DNA of 64,000 bases from Ophiura sarsii. Lineage: Eukaryota > Echinodermata > Ophiuroidea > Amphilepidida > Ophiuridae. Shown one piece after another: positions 23,008 to 34,400 of this stretch; the first letter of the stretch is position 1; each line of letters opens with the position of its first letter. A program made the position numbers and the translations under genes. The stretch spans positions 104,901,606 through 104,965,605 of the forward strand of contig CM069441.1 of the NCBI GenBank assembly GCA_035610835.1, read 5' to 3'. The notes under the pieces were generated by a model. The model saw nothing but the letters and a program-made list of their open reading frames with translations. It was not told where the DNA came from and did not search any database.

Positions 23008-23502
23008 CAGGGCAAAGACAGTTATACAGTGGAACCTCGTTAACACAAACTCTGTTAACACCAAATTCCTGTTAACACAGTGTTATTCAAGTCCAGAGGC
23101 TTATACTTTACCATTATAATATGACTGGATAACACAAATTCCTGTTATCACAAACTAAAATGCAAGGCCCAGGCAACTTTGTGCTAACGAGGTTCCACTG
23201 TATAAAACTTTTCACTCGTTTCATTGCGACTTTTAAATTGCTATCTACTCTCTCTAAAGCGACCTTTCTAAATATGTATTAAGCTAATTTCAATTGACCT
23301 TTAGACGACTTATTGACTTCTTACATACTAAAGGAAGGCACCTATTGGTTAAGGTTTGTCCAATGTTCTTACATTTGTTATCTTATTGTGACACGGGGCA
23401 TAAATGAACCACACATCAGGTAAGGAGTACAAACTTTCTAATCAAAGTTAAGTCAGGGTAAAGTAAGGTTGGATGTTTCACTTTTTCTTTGTTCCAACAA
23501 GT
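23008..23502 (+). repeat. Segmental duplication, copy B (empty site)
   Basis: Matches copy A at both ends but lacks the 19600-21345 element. The junction reads AACTTTGTGCTAACGAGG. Flanks match on the right through GGTTGGATGTTTCACTTTTT. Confidence 0.85.
23021..23202. mobile_element. MITE with TACAGTGGAACCTCGTTAAC ends
   Basis: Left end TACAGTGGAACCTCGTTAAC; right end CTAACGAGGTTCCACTGTA. Internal repeats of TTCCTGTTAACAC. The paralogous copy (19440-21370) is split by the larger insertion. Confidence 0.8.
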
Positions 23503-24137
23503 TTAGCAATTTTCTTTAAAAAAATCCAAAATGTTACCAAAAAAAATTTTACATTAAAAATGGGTTGGTCAGGCCCATAGACCAGGGTTTCTTTTGGTCA
23601 CCTTAATATCAAAGTTGTTTCTCCAATACCAATGTTTTTAAAGAATAGAATGCTTAAACAATTCTTGAATTGAAATGATGGCCTATATCAATGATGCAAG
23701 TTTACAGACATGTTTCCTCCAATATACAGTTTTATTAATAATATTTCATAATCAGTTATAAATGCTGTATGTAAAAACAACATATAATCTATATTGTTAG
23801 TTTGAATCCATTATGGAAGACTTTGTGCCATCGGCAACAATAAAAATCTCCTTTTAAAAACAATCAAATTATAAATGATTGATTTCAATGTATACATTTG
23901 AAATTCTAAAAAGAATGATAATGTGTAAGGCACAAACAGTTTCATACTCGAACAAGTCAAGCATTCAATAGACCATGTCACCTCATGTTGATGCAAGCTT
24001 TTGTTTAGCAGGCAATTCGCGTGCATGCCAGCAAGCAAGCTTTGGTTCACAAGAGAAGAATAATCTTGAATTGGCAAACGTTCAATTTGTATCCTCAGTT
24101 GTATGTACCCACACACATTCCCTCTAATATAACACTA
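23503..24137. other. Non-coding stretch, nothing recognised
   Basis: AT-rich sequence without supportable features. Confidence 0.4.
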
Positions 24138-24810
24138 CCGGGTGGTTCAAAAAAAAGTTGACCGAAGTTCAAGGTAACTTTTCAACCACATTTATAGTTT
24201 CGAAGAATTTGTGTTTACTTAGTCTTGATTAGCAGTAAGTTTTTAAATTATCCTGAAAACATGGTACATTTAGCTTGGTTGGTTCTTCAGATATGGTTCA
24301 TTACAGAGAACATGTACAAAACCGTCTTGTCCACAAAAGTGTCCTTTAGTCATGTTAGTAGAAGATAGAATGCACAAAGTGGATTTACACACGATTGGTC
24401 ACAAATTGTGAAAAAAGGAGAAAAAGAAGAAAAGAAAACATCTGAAACATCTGTCTGGTGCTTGACATTACCTATCTACGAACCTACATTCCTTTGTTGA
24501 ATGTGAATGGCACATAAGCATATCGAGATTGGGATACTTTGCCTGGGCGGGCTTTTCAATTCTGAATCCAGAGCATGCTGTTTTGTTGAAGATAAAAACT
24601 AAATGACGCTCCTGTGGACAAGTCAGTTTTGTGCATGCTTTCTGTAATGAACCATATCTGAAGAACCAAACAAGCTAAGCGTGCCATTTGTTCAGGATAA
24701 TTACAAAACATACTGCTGATCAAGACTAAGTAAATACAAATTCTCTGAAACTATAAATGTGGTTGAAAAATTACTTTGAACTTGGGTCAACTTTTTTTTG
24801 AACCACCTGG
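24138..24810. mobile_element. Foldback element with CCGGGTGGTTCAAA ends
   Basis: Left end CCGGGTGGTTCAAAAAAAAG then TTGACC; right end GTCAACTTTTTTTTGAACCA then CCTGG. The arms extend about 240 bp each (TTTCAACCACATTTATAGTT against AACTATAAATGTGGTTGAAA, then CTTAGTCTTGATTAGCAG against CTGCTGATCAAGACTAAG). No coding sequence. Confidence 0.85.
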
Positions 24811-24956
24811 TAGAACTTATGATTTTGGTGTTCTAATATTAATATTTAAAGGTACACAATATAAAAATGTGTTTTTCAAAAGTAACTGATACTTCTTCAA
24901 TGAGACGACATGATTTAACTTGGATTTATTTAATGGCGAGTAAGAATAAGTCATCA

Positions 24957-25144
24957 TAGGTCAATAAATGCGTATGTGTTGTTTCAAGATAAATTGGAAC
25001 AATCAATAAACGAGCACTGATGTCGATGTGTAAATAATGGCACGATCATGTAGGGGAGTGCTATTGTTAGCATATCAACATTCACGCAAGTGCATTGATT
25101 TTTCCAATTTATCTCGAAACAACACAAACGCATTTATTGACCTA
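24957..25144. mobile_element. Short TIR element with TAGGTCAATAAATGCG ends
   Basis: Left TAGGTCAATAAATGCGTATG, right inverse ACAAACGCATTTATTGACCTA. The arms continue (TTGTTTCAAGATAAATTGGA against TCCAATTTATCTCGAAACAA) to about 52 bp within 188 bp. Confidence 0.85.
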
Positions 25145-25411
25145 ATTCATACACAACAATACAAATTAAAATTTACGATTTTGTGCATACTTTTTATCTC
25201 TTTGAACCAGATTGGCCAATTTTTTGGCCACAGAAAGTAAAATAACCTGATAGGCATCGGCCTCAGAACAGGTGACAGATTGATCATATGACTTGGAGTG
25301 GTCATATGACTTGTTTTAAGTCACATGTTCACCTGATGTGAGAGACCTTCTTTTTGCATGGTGTTGATGCAATTTTGCTGAAGAAAACTATCACAAATCG
25401 CACAAAATAGG

Positions 25412-25522
25412 ATGAATATGCAACAAGCTCTTGCGCAGATACTTGCAGATGATTCTCAGAGAGACAGGGATGTTTTGGATAACTGTCAAGACAGCGATTT
25501 TGAGGATGAGAACGGACAGTGA
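25412..25522 (+). pseudogene. Possible transposase N-terminal remnant
   Basis: A 36-codon frame starting MNMQQALAQILADDSQRDRD and ending ...QDSDFEDENGQ then TGA. The short helix followed by acidic DSD/FEDE residues resembles the N-terminus of piggyBac-type transposases. No other transposase parts follow, so this is a weak pattern match only. Confidence 0.2.
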
Positions 25523-25886
25523 AAGTGATGCTTCGATTGATTTGATAGACTTCTGAAATAAGTAACAAAGAGGGCAGTATGCCACTATAGAAAACGGTTG
25601 GCTAGAGGGTGACAGATAGGAAAGATTTTTACAATTTCATGTACATGTACTAGAATTCAGCATAATTTATGCAAATAACTCAGGGTGGGGTACTGACCCC
25701 TACAAATAATTCAGGGTTCGAAGGGTTAATAACGAATAAAACATGTTAACAAGTTTGATATCACCCGTAATAAATCATGTGGTGTGCGCATGTACGACGC
25801 TCAAATGGAGAGCAATTAGATACTTTCAATGCACCCCGCATATGTTCTGCTTTCTGATCTGTAACTACTACAAATGTATAAATAAT

Positions 25887-26803
25887 AAGGCTGTGGTCGA
25901 CACGCCATATGTCGACACAAAGTATATTCTGACATGTCGCTATAATATTTAATATATCGACAGAATTAAAATTCCCTCACAAGACCTTCAAAATACCCAA
26001 GAGCCTGATTTCGAAAGAAAACAAGTTTTCATTTTGACACTATTATAACTTTGTGCATATAAAAACCACTTATTGGACATACTGAAAAGTAATTACCCCT
26101 ATGATGACCATAATAGAAGTTCAAAGTCCAACAGTTTGGGATTGCAGGCACTATTAACCCTAACCAGTAAAGCTAGTTTTTTGTGCGTATCGGGGGGAGG
26201 GGGGAAAAAGTGCTATTTTTTTAACCCGAAAAATCACCCAGCACCCCCCGGGATTCGATCGCGGGACCATCCGCACCCAAGTTTGTCCCTCTACCAACTG
26301 AGCTTACTCCCTAGCGCATATGCGGCCACAAACTCCGTGGCCACATATGCCTGCGGTAGGTGACGTCATCGCGGCAATGCAGCAGCACGTGCCTGGGGAT
26401 AGTTTCTGGCAGTGAGATTTAGTGAGATTCAGTGCGGTTAGGGTTAAGACGCAATCTGGGTCAGTCAAAGTAGGCAGGCAGGTGAATGTCCATAATTTTT
26501 TATGTTTCATTATGTTCACTGATATTTGCTAGTTTGTCAATATTAATACTTTAAAGTGTACTAGGATATTATTGTGGGTTCATTGTAAGTTTTCAGGGCT
26601 TTGAAATTTAGATTTAAGCTTACCCACACATTGTGTATGGTACAGATATTGTTGGAAAGCATGTTGAAAAATTGTCATCACAAAAAAATAATGATATGAT
26701 CGTGGTAACATATCACCCATGATTATGTCGACACAGATGTTGACGTCGAGATCAAATTAATATTGACATGTCGACATGAAAATATCGTTCCGACCACAGC
26801 CTT
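25887..26803. mobile_element. TIR element with AAGGCTGTGGTCG ends
   Basis: Left AAGGCTGTGGTCGACACG, right TCCGACCACAGCCTT. TGTCGACA motifs recur inside both ends. It hosts the tRNA-like element at 26153-26448. Confidence 0.7.
26153..26448 (-). mobile_element. tRNA-like element bounded by AACCCTAACC inverted ends, copy 1
   Basis: The ends read ATTAACCCTAACC and GGTTAGGGTTAA. On the minus strand an A-box-like AAGCTCAGTTGGTAGAGG and B-box-like GATCGAATCCC (core about 26245-26315) resemble a tRNA pseudogene. A downstream GCACTTTTTCCCC tract is shared with copy 2. Polymerase III transcription is an inference. Confidence 0.6.
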
Positions 26804-27351
26804 GATAAATAAGTTTCATTCAAACTTCTCACACCTATCAGTTGATTAAGAGGGTACTCTTGTTCATGTGGATTGACAAATTCAGAGAAAATATTTTGTG
26901 TTAAGGCCAAGGGGTTCTACAGGCCTGACATATCCATATGTGACGTGATCAAGGGAAATGAGTCACATGTTGGCAGTTTTCAATTTTGAAAACCCCACTA
27001 AAATTGAACTTCTAGTTTTTAAGTTACAAGCAGTTTACTGACTGAGAAAACAAAGTAAAACATAAGAATTTGACACTTCTTTTTACCTATAACTCAAAAT
27101 CAATATTCCCGACATAAGACTCATTCCGCTTGATCACATCACATATATTGAATTTGAATTTTTTCCTCCAAATTGATCTGAAAATGTTTGATAATTTCAT
27201 TTTTCAATTTTTTTTTAAAAAAGCTTGACTGACTGACTCTACCTGAGAGGTCTGTCCATCTGTAGAACAAGATTTTTGTCACCTTATGGGAAAGTGCGCA
27301 AGAGCATCACGAGGGAAGTACAGTGTTGCTTACATGTCATGAATGGCATTA

Positions 27352-27902
27352 TACACTCATCCAAAGAAGTTCCTTGCCACTCATTGAAGTTCAAATATTT
27401 AAGTTCAAATATTTAATATAAATTAAACAATTGCTTGCGCTATAATTCTTGTTTAAGTCAAGTTTTTACCCCTTCTCTTCCCCCTCTTTTACCCCTTCTT
27501 TCCCCTTTTCCCCCAATGACAGAGAACTTCTTGCCCCATTTTTTGCGCAAATAAGCAGACAATAATTCTCTATCATGTCTGTATGAAATTAAGATGTACG
27601 CATTCATGCATGGCTGAGCACATTCATTAAACAATGGTAAGGTTCATATTGTGTTCAATCATTCACATTAACATTTGAATGGAGGGATTATCCAATTTTT
27701 TGCAATCTTCTTCCACAGACCTTGCCATTGTCAAGTGAATGGGATCTGCCATGCATGAGTGATCATGTCTAAATTCCATGTTAAGCTGTTAGAGGATTAC
27801 TTTCTGCTTATTTTGATATACAATTATATATATTCTATTAAATATTAATTTGAAATATTTGGACTTGACTAAGTGGCAAGGAACTTCTTTGGACGAGTGT
27901 AG
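27352..27902. mobile_element. TIR element with TA target, about 49-bp arms
   Basis: Left TACACTCATCCAAAGAAGTT, right AACTTCTTTGGACGAGTGTA, with arms continuing through CCTTGCCAC/GTGGCAAGG to CAAATATTT/AAATATTT. The interior has a CCCCTTCTTTCCCC tract and an internal inverted CATTGTTTAATGAAT-like region. No ORF. Confidence 0.8.
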
Positions 27903-28217
27903 ATAAGGTACATCAATAGTTCATTATTATCTCTGTTTCATATCAACAGGAGTGACATACTGACATACTCCATGTTAACTTCAACATGATACCATCACAA
28001 CACCCAAGGACACAGACGGATGTTTCGTCAAGACATTATGAGCTATAGAAGTTAGATGTTATAAACCATCAGGAATGACCTCAATTAGAGTGCACATATC
28101 CACATACGAGCCACACAAACGAGGATCTGGTAATGGAATGGGTTTCCAATGAGATTGCCTATGAAAGTCACAATACACAAGTCTTTGATGTACTATACAA
28201 GTCATCTCCCAACCTTA

Positions 28218-28403
28218 CTATGTGTCATCATCCACAATAGGACTTATTTTGACGCCAGCAAACACCCTTCCAACTGTTGAGGAACCCTCAGTGTCTTGAT
28301 GAAATCCCCGGGTGTTCTCTAACATTACAGTCAGCACTAAGCTCTTCTCAGGTAGGCCGTCGTAAACCTTTTTAAATCGGTTGTCAAGTTTCTTCAGTAA
28401 TTT
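28218..28403 (-). CDS. REXO5: REXO5-like exon 12 (terminal)
   Basis: Phase-0 acceptor after GTTCACAG; 61 codons starting KLLKKLDNRFKKVYDGLPEK and ending in TAG. It follows exon 11 in frame. The helix-rich start could be a remnant of a C-terminal RNA-binding region. Confidence 0.75.
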   Translation of the reverse strand, partial: KLLKKLDNRFKKVYDGLPEKSLVLTVMLENTRGFHQDTEGSSTVGRVFAGVKISPIVDDDT

Positions 28404-31400
28404 CTGTGAACAAAACATGATGTATTGGTTTATTTTATTAATTACATTCAACATCTATACTTTTCCCCCTAATACAAATGGCAAAATTTGTATACAGCTC
28501 AGTAGAGTTGTCTAAAATGTCTAAAGCAAAATCTGAAGAAGAAAAATCCTTTCTTTTACTTTCATGTAGGGGGAGAGCTGAACAGAATTTCTTTTAAATA
28601 GTTAATTTCCTAAACGCTGTCATCTCTGAATTTTTCTAAACAACAAGCTCGTGCAAATAAATCAGCTAATATTCTGCAATGGCACAATGTAAGTTCAGTA
28701 ACGATAGGAATTGAAGAAGTAGCATGTGGGTATATCAGTCACATGGGCACCATAAAAGTATCATATGTACATTACATTGGTGTCACATGTGTATAAAACT
28801 GAATTTAAAAAACTATGTGTCATCATCATCAGGTCATATTCTAGATAGGAATGGATCTGAAGCAATATGTGGGCATCATAATAGTATCACAGGTATCTAA
28901 CATTGGTTTCACACACGCATCAAACCAAACTCCCCTGTTGTGTGTCTTGACCTTTAGCAGTTGCTTCTATAGTTAAGTCAGTTACAAATCGGCAAGAAAT
29001 TATTTGTTTTGATCTCTCCACACACAAATTGAATCCAAGTGTACATGTTTGGTTTAGGTATATCGCCCATACGGTAAATACCCTATGGGGGTACATTTCG
29101 TCGCTGTTCTGACATAACGACACATCACTTTACTTAATTCTGTTGTGATGTGTCGTTATGTCAGAACAGCGACGATTTGATACATTATGGATATTTGGTC
29201 TTCATGCTTTCCTGTGTTAATTATCTGCAACAAGGGCTTGCCCATTTGAAGCTGATTAAAGTATGTGCCATAGGAATTGAAATAAAGCAACATGTTGGTG
29301 TCACACAAGTAAACTCACCTGTTGTGTCTCTTCATCTTGGGTGGTACCTTCTAGATATGTGCGATAGGAATGGAACTGAAGCCACAGAAAATTACTGGTG
29401 CCTATTGCATTCACTCCCTTCTTCCTAGTCTGAAATAATAAACATTTAATAGTTGTATATCAATATCAAGGGTAATCTTCATCATTGTAGTTCATAAGTT
29501 TTATTGCATCAATTCAATTTTCCCACCGGTACATAAGTACTTGAATTTGCTCTTTTTTGACAAAATTCATTGTTAATATTGCAAAAGAATCACTACCATA
29601 CCCTACCTTAAATCGGGGCGTGTGTGTGTGTGTGGAGTTTGTCAAAATTGTTGGTGTGAATGCTATCAGGATTATTTGTTAATTTCACAAGTTCACATGT
29701 TTTTATGTAAAAGCAATTTTTATATCAATACTATTTCACAATATTACTTTTTATAGAGCTGTTTTACATGATAGTATTTTGTGATCTTTGGGCCTATGTG
29801 GATCTCAGTGCAACAAATAAAAACAATAATAAGAGAATGGACGATATCATAGATATGTTCACCAATCACATTTAGCAAGATCAAGCTTAATTTAGACAAT
29901 TCCACCATATGCTTTTATTCACAAAACCATTTAGTTCTAGCTTTAAGTCTCATCGTGAAGGTCTTAACTCGTTGAAGGTCTTCACTCTTCACATTTATGT
30001 GTGCTATTTTTTATCCAAAAGACTCAATGCTAAGGACTTTTCAATTTTGAAGTATTTTCCCATCAATACCACTATTTTACTTATACTATTGCCATGTATA
30101 GCCTATAATTTGTTTGGACATATTGCTGAAGCAATGCACCATGATTTGCACGGTTGCAACATTACGTCTATGATGGCGATTTGATAGTGATCTCTTAGGC
30201 CAAAAAAAGGTCTGTCTCACATACATTTGGGAAAATAGCTATGCTATATGCATCCCCCGTTTTATGCAGAAAAAATAGCTATGCTAAATGTGGAAATTCT
30301 TTTTTTATTGTGATTTTGGCCCACCCCCTCCCCTCTTTTTTCGGACAATTGAAAAAATAAAAATAAAAATAATAATTTGGGCTCATCACATAGGGTGATG
30401 CGGCAAAAGTGACCCCACATACTTATGTTTTTCTTGACCTTACTTGCATTCTCTATACATACCTCTTGGTCATTACTTGTTGCTATGCAGCCTACAGGTT
30501 CTTTGTATAGTCTTCTAAGTATGCACTCGGAGTCCACCATCATAAACACTTTGTCTGATTTAGCTTTTGCAAAGATGCTGTAATAAAAATTTAAAATAAA
30601 AAAAAAGTCAACACAGTTTTGAAGATCATCCTACATAAGGGTGCTTGGTTTTTTAAACAGAAACTGGTATGCTGTGTGCTGCATGATGGATGGAAATTAG
30701 ATCCATGCTACCTACATTGCAGATAAGATAAGTCAAGAATGTCAACATAGCTTGATACTGCTTCAGAAGGTCTGTTGAGTCTGTCACCGAACTCATCAAG
30801 TAAACACCAAAACACGGAACAGGAAAACCATGCATGCGAGTCATTTTCTGAAGGGGAATGGGATTGGAAGTGGAAGAAGCACATGACAGCCATGCATGAA
30901 AGAAACATTTGAAGTGAAATTTGGTTTGAGGATTGACAAAGACACTCAACCTGAGGTCACCATTACGTGTCAACTCATTTACAATATGTGACATGACTTG
31001 CACAATTAATTCATAAAGATCTGTGTAAAATAGTTAGTTGACAGCACAGTTATCTAGACTCACGTTTCCATCGGTGATTTCATTTGATCCCTCCTAGCTG
31101 TTGCAGGATCCTTGTACAAATATAGCTCATCACCCATCTTTATCTTGAGTTTGGCCAGATCTAACGCAGCTAGAGAATCCTCTACAGAGTCATGGCCTTT
31201 AGCACCTGCCTGTATCTGTCGACTAAAGAAATGCAATAAGTGGCATTTACTTTGGTGTACCATATACAAAGAAGAGCCACAATAGTTTCTAACAATGCCA
31301 TGCCTTAATTTTAACTTCAGTCCTGCCCTAAGTACTATTCAGAAGGATGTACTTACTTGATCATTTTGGAAATAGAATATGATATATAGTATAATTTTTC

Positions 31401-34400
31401 AAAATTGAAAAGTCCTCAGCTTTGAGTCTTTTAGCTATAAAAAAATAAGACACAAACAATTGAAGACCTTCACAGTGAGACTCAAAAGCCAGAACTAAAT
31501 GGTTTTGTGAATACAAGCCTAAGGTGGTGTTGTCTAAATTAAGCTTGATCTTGCTAAATGTGATTGGTGAACATACAGACCAAAGTCCTTCATATGGCAT
31601 ATAATATCAGGTCCATCAAAAGGTAGCTGTTGATTTGCAACAAATGTGAGATATTCACAAAACTTCACGAAGGATACATGACAATTTAATATAACATTGA
31701 CTTTCGATCTAAAAGGTCTCTGGGCTTGATTTTAGTGAGATCAGGAAAATTTATAGAATTACAAAATTCAATTTTCACTTACTGGAGATAGAATTTTGTC
31801 AGCTTCTTCAATTTAGTTGGAAATCTTGTAAACATCCTGCATGTATCTATGATGTGCGGGTGATAGAGCTAAATGAAAGAAGAAAAGTACAACACAAAGA
31901 TTAGTTTGTTTTATTTCAGAATTTATCCTTTTCAATTGTCATAGGCTAAAAATTTCAGCAAGAATTCAAGTATCTCCTTAAGGGGGGTGTGGACTCTCAG
32001 GTACAGCCTCCATAAAACTGCCGTAACTTCTTTAATATTCATTTAATCTTTATAAACGTATACAGTTTTTTTGCAGAAAAGGGTTCAATGAATCCAACCA
32101 TGATAATGAAATTGACCATTTCGGAAAAAATTATAAAAAACATGTTTTTTGACCCATTTTAGGTTTGGAAAAGATAACTCAAAATATATTTTGTTAAATT
32201 TTGTCATACTAGTTTTATGATAATCCTGATAACATTCCCCAGGAGCGGTTTTTTTTTTTAATATCTTATTTTTTATTTTTTGAGTTACAGACCAAAAGGT
32301 GCCAACAAATGTGATTTTTTACCGCCAAAATCATGAAAATCATCATTTTTGGGGAAAAAACACATTTTTTGGCACTTTTTGGTCTGTAACTCAAAAAATA
32401 AAAAATAAAATATTAAAATAAAAAAAATGCTCCTGGGGAATGTTATCAGGATTAAAACTAGTATGACAAAATTTAACAAAATATATTTTGAGTTATCTTT
32501 TCCAAACCTAAAATGGGTCAAAAAACATGTTTTTTATAATTTTTTCCGAAATGGTCAATTTCATTATCATGGTTGGATTCATTGAACCCTTTTCTGCAAA
32601 AAACTGTATACATTTATAAAGATTAAATGAATATTGAAGAAGTTACGGCAGTTTTACGGAGGCTGTACCTGAGAGTCCACAGCCCCCTTAATAATGAAAT
32701 TGTAATAATTGAATTAAATCCATGTAAACTTTATTTTCAATACTAAATCATGCAGTGAAAGTCCACAAATACTCTACTACAGTGCAGAAGACAGCATAAT
32801 TTGAAGTTGATTGTCATTGCCAAGATAAAGACTTTCAGTAGAGTCTGGTGCCCTTTAGTAACAAAATGTGTTAGTCACATCTCACAACAAATGAGCTGAC
32901 AGCGTACACGGCTAGCTGTCAATCATCATTATATATCATGAAGTATCACCTAGAATATTGATACAGATGTGTTGCCGCGATGATGTATAGTGCTAGTCTC
33001 AACTGATATTGAGAGTTTACAAGCATCTATATTCATATGGGACATAATGGGCGGCTCTATGTTTGCAGTTCTTATAACCACTCCCACTGTTAGACTGCTT
33101 GGTTATTAGTTGAGCATCCCTGCCATTGTCATCATACAGAAAATATTACAGTATGTACCAAGAAATGTTCAAATATTTACACATATACATGAATCAAACA
33201 TAAATAGCAAAATAATATAATTAAATAATTAAAGGTAGATGTTCCGATTTTCAACTTGAAGTTTTCTATTCGACATGAAAGGTCATCCTCAAAAAAGTCG
33301 TATTCCAAAGTTTGAGTTGCATAACTATAATGGTTCTTATTTTAGATGCACAAGATGCCGTGAAATGTGCCCATTGAGTTGTACACAAACTATATTGGTG
33401 GTTAACCACTTTTCCCGGTAATTCGATGTTATTTCACTGATTTCTTCGTAATCATACTGATTTGGACCGTCAAATTTCAGTATGTTAATTAGAAAAATAT
33501 GATCTTTCATATGATATGAAAATCTCCATATGTTTGAGAAAAATCTGTGTTATGAAAATGTGATCGGGTCATCTGCCTCAAGTACTTTGCACATAATTAA
33601 AGTTCATTAATCTTAGACTTAAATTGATGCACAGTCATGTTCTCCAGTTCAATTCTGACCACTGATGGTAGGCTATTCCAGGCATATGATGCCCTAACGT
33701 GAAATATGCGCAAGCCTGAATTGGATTTAAATTTTGGCCCGACCAATGTATTACTGGTATGATTTCTTGTAAGATGTGATCATGAATGGCTGTTATGAAC
33801 AAATTCAAATTTAGCAGATATGTATGATGGACTTAAATTTCTCAAACATTTAAAAACAATAAGAGTTCGGTGATTTCATTTCTTACTTTGAGTGCCCTGA
33901 GATCATTCTCTACAGATTGTCCTACTATTATGGCATCTTCTGGTAATATATCAATGATAGCTTTCTGTGCATCGGCTAATGTGGTTGTGACAGGATCAAG
34001 CATCACCTTGGTTATGCCACTATATCTGTAGGAGTGAATAATACGATAGTACAGCTACAATAAGTGAAAACATACACATTTCAACTGAATCATTAACACC
34101 CTAAAATAGATTGTCAAGATTGTAGTAATTTAGTAAATGTAGATTAATTTTTCTTATGTTTTCTGTGCTGACAATTTCCCTGGTCATGGACCCAGCTTTC
34201 TCAAAGTGACTGATTGGCAGATGTTGTTTGCTGGGAAACTGAGTCACTGGCAGAACTAACAAATCAGCTATCACTGATGGCAATGGCCCTTACCCCTAAA
34301 ATTACCCCGTCGGTACACAATGCATTTCTTCGGTACATTCATAATTTTGACCATGCAATCTTTTTTGACAACCACATCATACCTCAGGGTGATAGGAAAC

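Larger units (their letters stand above)
28404..30462. other. REXO5-like intron 11, with repeats
   Basis: About 2 kb with no exon I can support, although a missed phase-0 exon is possible. It contains a MITE copy (28967-29264), a perfect hairpin (29099-29174), a short TG run near 29623 and one arm of a large inverted repeat (29853-30060). Confidence 0.5.

Noticed and set aside
29150..29428. 92-codon plus-strand frame
   Set aside because: It starts inside the hairpin and crosses MITE sequence on the strand opposite to the REXO5-like gene, with no supporting motif.
30197..30322. Possible additional AGGCCAAA element
   Set aside because: Only the outer few bases match and the arms do not pair well.
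32285..32521. 78-codon minus-strand frame rich in F and I
   Set aside because: Lies in the arms of the TTAA foldback; composition is that of AT-rich DNA.
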